Assembly: GCA_963836425.1 (NCBI GenBank) | Contig: CAWIJJ010000001.1 | Span: forward strand, 620,001 to 684,000 | Direction: 5' to 3' | Length of the DNA stretch: 64,000 bases | Source of the DNA: CAWIJJ01 sp963836425 | Lineage (GTDB): Bacteria > Acidobacteriota > Terriglobia > Bryobacterales > Bryobacteraceae | In this document: in pieces, positions 18,924-27,867 of the stretch | Position numbering within the stretch: the stretch's first letter is position 1 | How the letters are laid out: every line of letters starts with the position of its first letter | Notes under the pieces: model-generated | What the model was told of the DNA's origin: nothing | Seen by the model: the letters and a program-made list of their open reading frames with translations, nothing else | Databases searched by the model: none | Translations under genes and position numbers: made by a program

Positions 18924-20327
18924 GTGATAGCATCGGGTCGGTTGATAGCGCTAAGCGACAGGCAATGGCGGCGTCTGCTGACGGAGATCGAGGACCGTCA
19001 GGTATTGCCGGTCATTGGCCCGGAGGCGATTCCCGTCCCCGTGGAAGGCCAGACTGTCCCGTTGCACCGGTACATGGCCGCGGAACTGGCGCGGCGCCTC
19101 GATGTGCCGTTCGCCAATGGAAGCAGTCTGGACGATGTGATCGCGCACTACCTGGAACAGCCGGATGCGGACCGGGACGAGGTATTCTTCGCCGTCCGGC
19201 AGATTCTGGGCGCGCAGCAGTGGCCCGCGCCGGAGCCGTTGCGGCAACTGGCTGCCATCCGCAATTTCGACGTGTTCGTTTCCATCAGTTACGACGGGCT
19301 TCTTGAAAAGGCCCTCAACGAAGTTCGCTTTCAGGGGGCGCCGCGAACACGCTCGTTCGCCTACACGCTGCTCTCCGAACCCGCCGATCTGCCCGGCGAG
19401 TACAAACCGGCGTACGCGTCAAACGAGGCTTCGCCGCCCGAGCCGGCCGTTTACCACATCCTCGGCAAACTCAACCCGGCGCGCGATTACGCCATCTGGG
19501 AGGAAGACTTTCTTCGCTTTGCGCACCGGCTGCAATCGCGTGATTTTCGTCCGCCGAATCTCTTCGATGTGCTGCGGACACGCAGCCTGCTGCTTCTCGG
19601 ATGCGGATTTCCGGGCTGGTTGACGCGGTTCTTTCTGGCGGCGGCAAAGGGGGAGGCTCTGTTCTCGGAAGGAGCCCGCGGCCTGGTGGCGGACAGCAGT
19701 TGCGAGAACGATCCGAGTCTGGTGCTTTTCCTGGAGCGGCGGCGAACCGGCGTCTTCACCGAAGGCGGCGCCACGTCCTTCATCGAGGAATTACACCGCC
19801 GGTGGATGGAGTCACACCCTCCCGCGGCGCCGTCCGATGCCGCGCCCCAAACGGACACAGAGGCCGAACCTCCGGCTGCGCTCGCACCGGATGCGGTCTT
19901 CATCAGCTACGCCTCGGAAGACCGCGACGCGGCTACCGCAATTCGCGACGTGTTGCAGAAAGGAGGACTCGATGTCTGGTTCGATCAGCGCAGCCTGGAT
20001 CCGGGCGACGCGTTCCGCGACAAGATACTTTCCAACATCGAGCAGTGCTCGTTCTTTCTGCCGGTGGTTTCCCGGAACACTGCCACTGCCCGCCGGCGGT
20101 TCTTCTTTCTCGAGTGGAACAAGGCTTCCGACGAGGTTCAGTTCCGAAGCCGCGACGTGCCGTTCATCGTACCGGTGGTGATCGACGATACGCCTCCGGA
20201 CGCACCGCACCTGCCCGCGGCGTTTCGCGAGCGCCACTGGCAGCGGCTTCAGAACGGTGCGCTCCCGGATGACTTCGTTTCTTTGCTGCGATCGCGCGTC
20301 CGCGATTTGCGCAGGGCGAGGCGCTGA
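18924..20327 (+). CDS. SIR2-like/TIR two-domain protein (candidate NAD-consuming immune effector)
   Basis: The ~467-residue protein has two recognisable domains. Residues ~10-280 resemble the SIR2_2 type: QVLPVIGPEA where the Rossmann glycine loop should be, then FDVFVSISYDGLLEKAL, and late LLLLGCGFPGWLTRFF. Residues ~322-460 are a TIR domain: DAVFISYASEDRDAA, VWFDQRSLDPGD, and a Glu near residue 397 in FFFLEWNK as the likely NADase glutamate. A Pro/Ala-rich linker joins them. In other systems both domain types degrade or remodel NAD, so this could be a sensor plus effector. Start is GTG 18924 or TTG 18942. The STAND NTPase starts 2 bp after its stop codon, which implies one operon. Confidence 0.75.
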   Translation: MIASGRLIALSDRQWRRLLTEIEDRQVLPVIGPEAIPVPVEGQTVPLHRYMAAELARRLDVPFANGSSLDDVIAHYLEQPDADRDEVFFAVRQILGAQQWPAPEPLRQLAAIRNFDVFVSISYDGLLEKALNEVRFQGAPRTRSFAYTLLSEPADLPGEYKPAYASNEASPPEPAVYHILGKLNPARDYAIWEEDFLRFAHRLQSRDFRPPNLFDVLRTRSLLLLGCGFPGWLTRFFLAAAKGEALFSEGARGLVADSSCENDPSLVLFLERRRTGVFTEGGATSFIEELHRRWMESHPPAAPSDAAPQTDTEAEPPAALAPDAVFISYASEDRDAATAIRDVLQKGGLDVWFDQRSLDPGDAFRDKILSNIEQCSFFLPVVSRNTATARRRFFFLEWNKASDEVQFRSRDVPFIVPVVIDDTPPDAPHLPAAFRERHWQRLQNGALPDDFVSLLRSRVRDLRRARR

Positions 20328-20329
20328 AG

Positions 20330-22678
20330 ATGAAGTCCGCGGAAATCGGGAGCACGCCGCAACCGCCCGTTGTTTCCGGGCCCTGGCTGGGCCTCGAGTC
20401 CTACCGCGAACAGGACGCCGGCCGCTTTTTCGGACGGGAGAAGGAGACCGGCGAGCTGTTGCGGATGGTCCGCAGGGAGGTGTTGACCATCGTTTTCGGG
20501 CCGTCGGGAATCGGCAAGACCTCGCTGCTGCGGGCCGGCCTGTTCCATCGCCTCATCGAGGAAGATCACTTCCCTGTCTACATTCGCCCTACCTACCACG
20601 AGGAGGCGACGCCCATCGCGGTTCAGGTGAGGGATTGCATCCGGCAGGCCGCGGCGGAGCGGAACATCGATGAAGACGCGGGCGCGGAGGCGGATTCCCT
20701 GTGGGAGTACCTGCACACCGCCGAATTCTGGAGCGCGAACAACCGCCTGCTCACGCCGGTCCTGTTTCTGGACCAGTTCGAAGAGGTGTTCACGCTGGGC
20801 GCCGGACTTTCGGGCAGCGAGACGTTTCTGAAGGAGCTGGCGGAAATCGTCGAAAACTATTTGCCCGCGAGCGTGGAGAAGCGGTTCGAATCGAACGAGG
20901 CGAAGATTCCGCCCGGCTACCGGCGGCAACCCTACAAGATCGTCATTACGCTGCGCGAGGATTTTGTGCACCGCCTGGACGCGCTTCGCAAGTCGATGCC
21001 CGCCGTCATGCAGAATCGGTACCCGCTGGGTCAGTTGAACGGTCGCCAGGCGCTCGAAGCGGTGGCGAAACCCGGGAAGGAGATCGTGACACCCGAGGTG
21101 GCCGAGCGGATCGTGCGGTTTGCCGCATCGGGATCGAAAACTGACGGCGCGGGTGCGGAGCCGGCGGATCTCGAGGAGTTGCGGGTTGAGCCTGCGCTTC
21201 TGAGCGTCGTTTGCCAGGAGTTGTACAGCCGCGCCGTGTGGGAGGGCAAGAGTGAGATTACCGCTGTGGCCGTGGATACAGCCGGAGCGGATATTCTGGA
21301 CGATTTCTACGAGCGCAGCTTCAAGGGCCTGCCGCCTCGGGCGCGCGTCTTTGTAGAGGACCGCCTCCTGACGGCGTCGGGCTTCCGCAATACCGCTCCG
21401 CTCGAAGATGCCGTGTCGGCCGGGGTGGATCAGGCTACCATTTCCGCTCTGGTGGAACGCCGTCTGATCCGGGTAGAACAGCGGCTCGGAATCCCGCACC
21501 TGGAACTGACTCACGACCTGCTGGCCAAGGTAGTGCAGACCAACCGCAAGGCGCGACAGGAGCGCGAGCGGCGGATTGCGGCGGAACAGGAGCAGGCCGA
21601 ACAGGCCCGATCCCTGGGGCGGGCGCGCCGGATGCAACTGGTTCTCGGGTTTGCCGTGCTGCTGAGCCTTGCCTTCGCCGGCGTGGCTGTGTACGAGGCC
21701 TGGTCGGCAAGCCGGAGCGCCGCCGAGGCGAACCGCTTGAGAGATGTGGCCGCGGACGCGGAGCGGCGGGCCAAGGATGCCGAGTATATCGCGCAGTGCA
21801 ATCTGGCCATCGAGACCCTCGAGAACCTTGTGAAAACGGCCCGCGAGACCGGCGACGTTAACGCCGCCACCGCCTACGAGGGACAGTTGACCGTGCTGAA
21901 AAAGCGCCTCTACGACTTCCGCGCCGGCACCTGGAGCCGTCCCACGGCGGCGCAGACGAGCCCGGCCCCAAGCCCGGCGGCGATCCTGAAATCCACGCCC
22001 GCTCCGCAGCGCCCCGCTGTAGAGGCGCGCGTTCGTCCCGACACGGTTCTGGCAAACTCGGACGTCGATCCGGCGCAGTTTGTCGCCAATTACGGCCGGG
22101 CGTTCAAGCCGCCCTCGGCAGCGGAGTCGGCGGCAATCAAGCAATTGATCGGCCTGCTCAACCAAGATAGAACCGTCTCGGACCTGCGGTGGGCCGCCTA
22201 CATCCTGGCGACGATCCGCTACGAAAGCGGCCTCTCCTGGCGCACAGACTCGGAGAAGGGCACACCGGAAGCTTTCCAGTCGAGGTATGGTCCCGGCACG
22301 CGCCTCGGAGCCAGGCTCGGCAATACCGCACCGGATGACGCGTTCCGGTATCGCGGGCGCGGATTCGTGTTTCTCACCGGCAAAGCGAATTACGCGCGGT
22401 ACGGTGCGCTGATGGGCATGGGCGACCGCCTGGTCAAGGATCCCGACCTGTTACTGGAACCGGCAGTGGCATACCGCCTGACGTCGGAGGGAATGGTGAA
22501 AGGCTGGTTCTCGGGCCGGAAGCTGTCCGATTTCATTTCGGGTGACGCGGCCGACTACGTCAATGCGAGACGAGTCGTGAACGGTCTCGATCACGCGCTT
22601 GACGTCTCGCTGGCTGCCGGAAAAATCGAGCAGGTTCTGGCCGCCAGCCTGACCACATCGAAGGCGAAGGCGAACTAG
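20330..22678 (+). CDS. Membrane STAND (nSTAND1-like) NTPase with C-terminal lysozyme/GH19-like domain
   Basis: The 782-residue protein runs: residues ~18-420, a STAND NTPase with GLESYREQDAGRFFGRE, Walker A GPSGIGKTS (Lys63) and Walker B LFLDQFEE (Asp148), followed by winged-helix-like segments; residues ~435-458, one membrane helix; ~460-545, a charged coiled coil; a Pro/Ala linker; and ~600-775, a chitinase/lysozyme-like domain (AYILATIRYESG with Glu632, then FRYRGRGFVFLTGKANYARYG as in GH19 phage endolysins). A positive stretch (RARRMQ) before the helix predicts the NTPase in the cytosol and the hydrolase in the periplasm. STAND proteins are signal-triggered switches. No WD, TPR or other repeat sensor is seen. 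Confidence 0.8.
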   Translation: MKSAEIGSTPQPPVVSGPWLGLESYREQDAGRFFGREKETGELLRMVRREVLTIVFGPSGIGKTSLLRAGLFHRLIEEDHFPVYIRPTYHEEATPIAVQVRDCIRQAAAERNIDEDAGAEADSLWEYLHTAEFWSANNRLLTPVLFLDQFEEVFTLGAGLSGSETFLKELAEIVENYLPASVEKRFESNEAKIPPGYRRQPYKIVITLREDFVHRLDALRKSMPAVMQNRYPLGQLNGRQALEAVAKPGKEIVTPEVAERIVRFAASGSKTDGAGAEPADLEELRVEPALLSVVCQELYSRAVWEGKSEITAVAVDTAGADILDDFYERSFKGLPPRARVFVEDRLLTASGFRNTAPLEDAVSAGVDQATISALVERRLIRVEQRLGIPHLELTHDLLAKVVQTNRKARQERERRIAAEQEQAEQARSLGRARRMQLVLGFAVLLSLAFAGVAVYEAWSASRSAAEANRLRDVAADAERRAKDAEYIAQCNLAIETLENLVKTARETGDVNAATAYEGQLTVLKKRLYDFRAGTWSRPTAAQTSPAPSPAAILKSTPAPQRPAVEARVRPDTVLANSDVDPAQFVANYGRAFKPPSAAESAAIKQLIGLLNQDRTVSDLRWAAYILATIRYESGLSWRTDSEKGTPEAFQSRYGPGTRLGARLGNTAPDDAFRYRGRGFVFLTGKANYARYGALMGMGDRLVKDPDLLLEPAVAYRLTSEGMVKGWFSGRKLSDFISGDAADYVNARRVVNGLDHALDVSLAAGKIEQVLAASLTTSKAKAN

Positions 22679-22694
22679 CCGGGACGGAGGGTCA

Positions 22695-25292
22695 ATGGCA
22701 GATTTCGAACCTGGGGTTGGAATTCAGTTCTCCGAGCGGGCGTCCGGCCACGCCGCCGGCGGCATCTCCGATCCGCATGTGGCCGAACGGCTGGCGTCGG
22801 CGGGCGGTGGAGCGTTTCAGCTCGAACTGCGGGTTGCCATTCCGAAACTGGCCGAGTTCCTCGCCGCGCCGTCGCACGATGCTGAAATCGCCGGGGGACA
22901 GGTGACCTGGAAGCCCGGCGTGATCGACGCTACCGTGCTGCCCGGCGGCAGAGTGGCGATGTTCCGCAACGTGGATTCGTCGCGCAAACACAAGCTCGTC
23001 GAGTTCCGCTTCTCCTTTTCCGCGCCGCAAGGAGGTGTGATCGACTGCACGGCGGTGAAGGATCTCCGCGACGACAGCGGCTTTGACGCCGGCACCGACC
23101 TGACTACCCTACGGCTGACGCTCGAAAGCGCCGGAAGTCTCGTGGGCACCGGAATCGTTCGCGCCGACATTTTGGAACTGCTGCGACAGACGCAGTCCTG
23201 CGCCGTGACCGGCGCCCGGTCGACAGGTGAGGAACGCGCCGCGCGGCAGGCGTTTCTCGGGTTCCTCAACGGGCAGTTGCGGGAAGTCTACGAGCACCTG
23301 CCGCTGCTTTTCAAAGACTCGACGCAATTCACGCCGGAGCAGCGGAAGACGCTGATGCTGTGCGCGCGAGTTCTGCTTCCGGCACACCTGCCCCCGGAAG
23401 GCCCGTCGCTGGACGACATTATGGAGGGGCTCGACCGCTATCTTGCCAATGCCTCGGCGACGCAACTCGCCACCATCACCGGCTGGCTCCAGGCAATCGG
23501 CACGTTCCTGCCGCCTCAGGCCGCCGGTGTGGGCCTGCTCCGAATGCTGATCGCCGCCGAGTTGAACAAAACGGAGCGCTCGCCCATTCGCGATGTGCTC
23601 CAACTGATTCACACGCTGGTGGTCTTTCCTTATTGGGCGCACCCCAAAGCCGACGCCCTTGCCGGCTATCAGCGGCCTTCGCATGAGAGCCGGAACATGC
23701 CGGACCTGCCGGTATTGTCCGAGCCGCCAGACAGAGTTTTCGATGTGGCGATCGCGGGGTCTGGACCAGCCGGCACACTGCTTGCACAGCGGTTGACGGC
23801 GCAGGGCAAATCCGTGGTCCTGCTGGAGGCGGGGCCGTACGTTCCGGAACGTACCATCGATGCCGACGAGGTGCTCTGGACGGCGCGGCTCTACATGGAT
23901 TCCGCGCTTCAGCAGGCGAATTCGGCCACGCCGCTGTTCGGCGCGCAAGGGCCAAGCTTCATGGTGCTGCAAGGCGCGTGCCTGGGCGGTGGAGGAATCA
24001 TCAATAACGCGGTTTGCTTTCGACTGCCGGACTGGCGCCTGCGGCGTTGGCATGCCGCCGGTTTTCCGGTGACCGCCGCGGATCTGGATGCAGCCTATAC
24101 GCGCGTGGCCGCGGAGATCGGGATCAAGCCGGCGTCGGAGGCAGTGACCGGCGCCAACGGATTGAACCCGACGTGGAAGTTCCTGGCGACCAGGCTGGGC
24201 GCTCCCGGGAAGCCCGATCTCGGAGCTCCGCCCGCGCCGGGCCTCTACGAATGCCTGGTGAATCTGGAGGATTGCCGCGCGACGGGGCTGTGCAACGTCG
24301 GCTGCGGTTCGGAACGAAAGCGCAATGGCGTGCAGGTATATCTGCGCCAGGCAGCGGCGGCAGGCTGCGTGATCGTGGACCATGCCGAACTGGTCTCGAT
24401 CCGCACCGCCGGCAGCGCGGCCGCGGGGGAACGGGCTGTCGAAAACTTCGAGGTGCGCCTGCGGGGCGGCCGGCAGGTCACGGTCAGGGCGCGAGAATTT
24501 ATCGTATCGTGCGGGCCGGTGGGCAGTTCGATCGCGCTTCTGCGGTCGCCGGACCTTGCGCCCTACATGGAGGCGAATCGCATTCCGGTGGGCCGGCGCT
24601 TTTCCGCCAACCTTGGGTCGCCTGTCTTTGCGTTCTGCCGCGAGCGCGTGAATGAGCGGCCCGGACTCCAGATCGCGCATTACTACTCTGCCGCGCCGGA
24701 CGACGGGTTCGTTATCGAGACCTGGTTCAATCCTCCGGGCGCGAACGCGATGGCCATGCCCGGCTTTCAGCAGGTGCATTTCGACCGTATGCTGGCCTAT
24801 TCGAAATCGGTTTCAGCGGCCCCGCTGGTGGGTTCGGAAGCGTCCGGTACGATCTCCCTGGACTGGCAGGGGAGACGCAGCATCGAGCTTCCGGTTTCCG
24901 GCCTGGAGATCGGGCGGCTGCGTCGCGGCTTGCTGTTGGTGGCTGAGGCCTTTCTGGCAGGCGGTGTCGAATACGCGGTCGTGGGACTGGGAGGCGGCCG
25001 CAGGCTGCAGACCGCCGCGGACCTTGCCCAGTTCGACCGCGACCTGCAGGACATCGAATCCAACCCCGGCAAGGCCTACCTGTTGCGCATGGGGACCGGC
25101 CACCCGCAGGGCGGCAACGCCATGAGCAGCGACCCGCAGATCGGCGTTGTCGACGAGCGTTTCCGGTTGCGCGGCTTCCGCAACCTGCGCGTGTGCGATG
25201 GCAGCGTTTTTCCGGAGACCGCCGGAGTCAACCCGCAGTGGACGATCATGGCCCTGGCGCACGAGTGCGCGCGGCTGATGGAGAACGGATGA
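22695..25292 (+). CDS. Three-part GMC oxidoreductase (cholesterol-oxidase-like, with N-terminal beta and helical domains)
   Basis: In this 865-residue protein, residues ~350-865 are a GMC flavoprotein: the FAD loop VAIAGSGPAGTL, LEAGPY, then GGGGIINNAV, and the C-terminal GHPQGGNAM ... NPQWTIMALAHE with the active-site region. Residues ~1-180 are a beta-rich domain with RDDSGFDAGTDLTTL, a module I recall at the N terminus of cholesterol-oxidase-like proteins. Residues ~205-330 are helical and resemble gluconate-dehydrogenase subunit 3/alcohol-oxidase N-domains. A strong GGAGGG lies 5 bases before the ATG. It follows the STAND gene by 16 bp and overlaps the methyltransferase gene by 4 bp. Substrate unknown; a sterol-like or alcohol substrate is a guess. 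Confidence 0.8.
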   Translation: MADFEPGVGIQFSERASGHAAGGISDPHVAERLASAGGGAFQLELRVAIPKLAEFLAAPSHDAEIAGGQVTWKPGVIDATVLPGGRVAMFRNVDSSRKHKLVEFRFSFSAPQGGVIDCTAVKDLRDDSGFDAGTDLTTLRLTLESAGSLVGTGIVRADILELLRQTQSCAVTGARSTGEERAARQAFLGFLNGQLREVYEHLPLLFKDSTQFTPEQRKTLMLCARVLLPAHLPPEGPSLDDIMEGLDRYLANASATQLATITGWLQAIGTFLPPQAAGVGLLRMLIAAELNKTERSPIRDVLQLIHTLVVFPYWAHPKADALAGYQRPSHESRNMPDLPVLSEPPDRVFDVAIAGSGPAGTLLAQRLTAQGKSVVLLEAGPYVPERTIDADEVLWTARLYMDSALQQANSATPLFGAQGPSFMVLQGACLGGGGIINNAVCFRLPDWRLRRWHAAGFPVTAADLDAAYTRVAAEIGIKPASEAVTGANGLNPTWKFLATRLGAPGKPDLGAPPAPGLYECLVNLEDCRATGLCNVGCGSERKRNGVQVYLRQAAAAGCVIVDHAELVSIRTAGSAAAGERAVENFEVRLRGGRQVTVRAREFIVSCGPVGSSIALLRSPDLAPYMEANRIPVGRRFSANLGSPVFAFCRERVNERPGLQIAHYYSAAPDDGFVIETWFNPPGANAMAMPGFQQVHFDRMLAYSKSVSAAPLVGSEASGTISLDWQGRRSIELPVSGLEIGRLRRGLLLVAEAFLAGGVEYAVVGLGGGRRLQTAADLAQFDRDLQDIESNPGKAYLLRMGTGHPQGGNAMSSDPQIGVVDERFRLRGFRNLRVCDGSVFPETAGVNPQWTIMALAHECARLMENG

Positions 25293-26095
25293 GCGGCGGC
25301 GAGGAGTATGACGGATATGAGGTCGGCGCCGAACTCTACGATTATGTCGAACCGTATCGCACTCGTTCCGATATCGATTTCTACGTTGAGGCAGGCAGGC
25401 AATCGCCAGGACCGGTGCTCGAGGTCGGATGCGGAACCGGCCGGGTTCTGATACCCGCCGCTCGCGCCGGGTGTGTGATCACGGGCCTTGATCGATCGGC
25501 GCGGATGCTGGCCGTCTGCCGGCAGCATCTGGCCAGAGAGTCTGACGGGGTGCGGTCCAGGGTAACCCTGGTGGCGGGCGACATGCGCGACTTCAACCTG
25601 TCACAAACCTTCGGACTGGTCACAATTCCATTCCGGCCCTTCCAACACCTGACCACCGTGGAGGACCAGCTTTCGTGTCTCGCGAGCATTCGCCGCCACC
25701 TGACTGCCGGCGGCCTGCTGATTTTCGACCTGTTCAATCCCTCTCTCGATGCCCTGGTTAACCGGCCGTGCGGGCAGGAACTTGAAATGGAGCCCGAATT
25801 CGTCATTCCCGGCGGCAGGCGCCTGTTGCGGCGCTTCAAAATGGTCGATCACGATCGCTTCAACCAGTTGAATCAGCTTGAACTCATCTACTACGTCCGC
25901 CACCCCGATGGCAGGGAGGAGCGGTTGGTGCAGTCCTTCGCAATGCGATATTTGTTTCGCTTCGAAGCCGAGCATCTGCTGGCGCGCGCCGGGTTTGCGG
26001 TCGAACGGATTTACGGTGGCTTCGACAAGAGTCCGTACGGGTCCGCTTATCCCGGCGAACTGATCTTCGTTGCGCGAAAGGCTGCTGACGTTTGA
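25289..26095 (+). CDS. Class I SAM-dependent methyltransferase
   Basis: The 268-residue protein has SAM-binding motif I at VLEVGCGTGRVL, an acidic GLDRSARML segment, GDMRDFNL, and a central LLIFDLFNPS strand. This is the methyltransferase type 11/25 pattern. A Tyr-rich C-terminal half probably binds the acceptor. The ATG overlaps the GMC stop (ATGA), and its own TGA overlaps the candidate TTG start of the sulfatase, so it sits inside a translationally coupled operon. Acceptor unknown. Confidence 0.82.
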   Translation: MSGGEEYDGYEVGAELYDYVEPYRTRSDIDFYVEAGRQSPGPVLEVGCGTGRVLIPAARAGCVITGLDRSARMLAVCRQHLARESDGVRSRVTLVAGDMRDFNLSQTFGLVTIPFRPFQHLTTVEDQLSCLASIRRHLTAGGLLIFDLFNPSLDALVNRPCGQELEMEPEFVIPGGRRLLRRFKMVDHDRFNQLNQLELIYYVRHPDGREERLVQSFAMRYLFRFEAEHLLARAGFAVERIYGGFDKSPYGSAYPGELIFVARKAADV

Positions 26096-27546
26096 CAGCC
26101 GGTGCCTGTCGGAATCAGTATTGGAAGGTGAACCGCAGAAGCTTTCTGGCGGCCGCCGGATTGGGAATGGCCGCTTCGCAGGGATCCGCACAGCAGCCCC
26201 CCGGATCGGCCTCCCCGAACGTGATCTGGATTCTCGGCGATCAGTTCCGGTCGCAGGCGTTGGGCTGCGCGGGCGATCCCAATGCCTCGACTCCGAATCT
26301 GGACACGATGGCGGCGCAGGGTGTACGCTTCACCTCGGCGGTGTCGGGCATGCCGCTGTGCTGCCCTTTCCGCGGCTCCATGCTGACGGGACGCTACCCG
26401 CACCATTGCGTGCCCGGGCACGAGTATCCGCTGCCCGAAGGCCAGCCGACCATCGCCAGCGTGTTCAATGCAGCGGGCTATCACACCGCATATTTCGGGA
26501 AGTGGCACCTGGGAGGGTTTCACGAGAGCAACGGGCGCGCGGCGCACTTCATCGTTCCGCCCGGCCGGAGGGGAGCGTTCGAGAGCTGGACCGGCTACGA
26601 GAACAACAATAGCCAGTGGGACACGTGGGTGCATGGCGGCTCGGGCCAGGATGCCTTTCACTACCGCCTGCCCGGCTACGAGACTGACGAACTCTCCAAC
26701 CTGTTCATCAAATACATTCGCGATCGCGCCGAGGCGCGCACACGCGGCGACGCCAAGCCGTTCTTCGCGATCCTCTCCGTTCAGCCCCCGCACAACCCCT
26801 ATGTCGCGCCCGCCGACTGGATGCGCCGGTACAATCCGGCGCGTCTCGAGCTGCGTCCCAACGTGCCCGGCGTCGATTCCGTGACTACGCGCGCGCGCAG
26901 GGAACTGGCCGGGTACTACGCGATGATCGAGAATCTGGATTGGAACGTGGGCCGGATTCGGGAATCTCTCACGCAGACCGGAGCCGCATTCAACACGCAC
27001 ATCCTGTTTTTCGCCGACCACGGCGACATGCACGGTTCCCACGGCCAGTTTCTGAAGATGACCGCCTACGAAGAGGCCATCCGCATTCCCATGATCCTTG
27101 CGGGAGAGCAGCCGCAGGGGTACGAAGGGCGCCGCACCGGCAACTTCTCCGTGCCGCTCAATCATGTCGATATCGCGCCCACCACGCTGGGCCTGTGCGG
27201 AATTGCCAAGCCTTCGTGGATGGAGGGCACCGATTACTCCCACTACCGGTTGCGCCGGCCCGCCGTGCCTTCCGAGCCGGACTCGGCCTTCCTGCAAAGC
27301 GTGGTGCCCACCGGCCATGGCGACAGTGTAGATAAGCCGTGGCGCGGCCTGGTGACGCGTGACGGCTGGAAGTATGTCTGCTTCGAGAATATTTCGTGGC
27401 TGATGTTCAACCTCAATGAAGATCCGTATGAACAGGTGAACCTGGCTCACAATTCCGCGTACCGGGCGCAGCGCAAAAAGCTGCTCGGCCGGCTGCGCGA
27501 GTGGATCGGCGGGACTGGAGACAAATTCGCGCTACCGGAGGGCTGA
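26092..27546 (+). CDS. Tat-exported sulfatase
   Basis: The ~484-residue protein has a twin-arginine signal (NRRSFLAAAGLGMAAS), a sulfatase N-terminal SPNVIWILGDQFR with metal Asp, the formylglycine motif C90-C91-P92-F93-R94 (CxPxR), LTGRYPHH, GKWHLGG and ADHGDMHGSHG, which are all hallmarks of type I sulfatases. The Cys rather than Ser motif needs an external formylglycine-generating enzyme, not seen in this window. Start choice: TTG 26092 overlaps the methyltransferase stop (TTGA); GTG 26128 would place the Tat motif right at the N terminus. The natural substrate (sulfated glycan, lipid or sterol) is not evident. It ends ~14 bp before the left terminal repeat of the 27.6-29.6 kb island. Confidence 0.88.
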   Translation: MTAGACRNQYWKVNRRSFLAAAGLGMAASQGSAQQPPGSASPNVIWILGDQFRSQALGCAGDPNASTPNLDTMAAQGVRFTSAVSGMPLCCPFRGSMLTGRYPHHCVPGHEYPLPEGQPTIASVFNAAGYHTAYFGKWHLGGFHESNGRAAHFIVPPGRRGAFESWTGYENNNSQWDTWVHGGSGQDAFHYRLPGYETDELSNLFIKYIRDRAEARTRGDAKPFFAILSVQPPHNPYVAPADWMRRYNPARLELRPNVPGVDSVTTRARRELAGYYAMIENLDWNVGRIRESLTQTGAAFNTHILFFADHGDMHGSHGQFLKMTAYEEAIRIPMILAGEQPQGYEGRRTGNFSVPLNHVDIAPTTLGLCGIAKPSWMEGTDYSHYRLRRPAVPSEPDSAFLQSVVPTGHGDSVDKPWRGLVTRDGWKYVCFENISWLMFNLNEDPYEQVNLAHNSAYRAQRKKLLGRLREWIGGTGDKFALPEG

Positions 27547-27559
27547 AGGTTTCGGGTAC

Positions 27560-27606
27560 GGTCACTTGAAGCATAAAGTGGCCGGAGTTTGAACCATAAG
27601 GTGACC
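27560..27606. repeat. Left inverted end of the island (two ~18-bp sub-repeats)
   Basis: Read on the minus strand this is GGTCACCTTATGGTTCAA and, after a few bases, GGCCACTTTATGCTTCAA, followed by GTGACC at the outer edge. It pairs with 29553-29596. Immediately inside, TGGCCGCGAGT occurs twice with a 30-bp period (27676 and 27706). The 27547-27867 interval otherwise shows no gene. Confidence 0.65.
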
Positions 27607-27867
27607 AGAACCAGCTCCCAACGCCTTGTTTGCGATGGGAGGTCTGCACAGTTCTGGTGCCATGTACCCATATCGTGGCCGCGAGTATTGGTTGGAAGCA
27701 TTGGATGGCCGCGAGTCGCCTGCATCGTGCCGTTCGGCGCGAAGTTTCAACAACGCTCCTGAGCTAGATTCCAGATGACGCGATTGATGAATCCTACGCC
27801 GTTACTCGCGGGTAATCCGAGACCAGGCACCCAATCTCCTTCCAATTCCAGTAGAATGAGGGTAGCC

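Noticed and set aside
20249..22165. Long open frame (about 638 codons) on the minus strand across the STAND gene
   Set aside because: It is the antisense shadow of a gene with clear Walker, membrane and lysozyme-like motifs. High GC makes such long shadows common, and its own product shows no domain.
23109..24779. Minus-strand open frame of ~556 codons opposite the GMC oxidoreductase
   Set aside because: Low-complexity, Arg/His-rich product with no motif; the plus strand has full FAD and GMC motifs.
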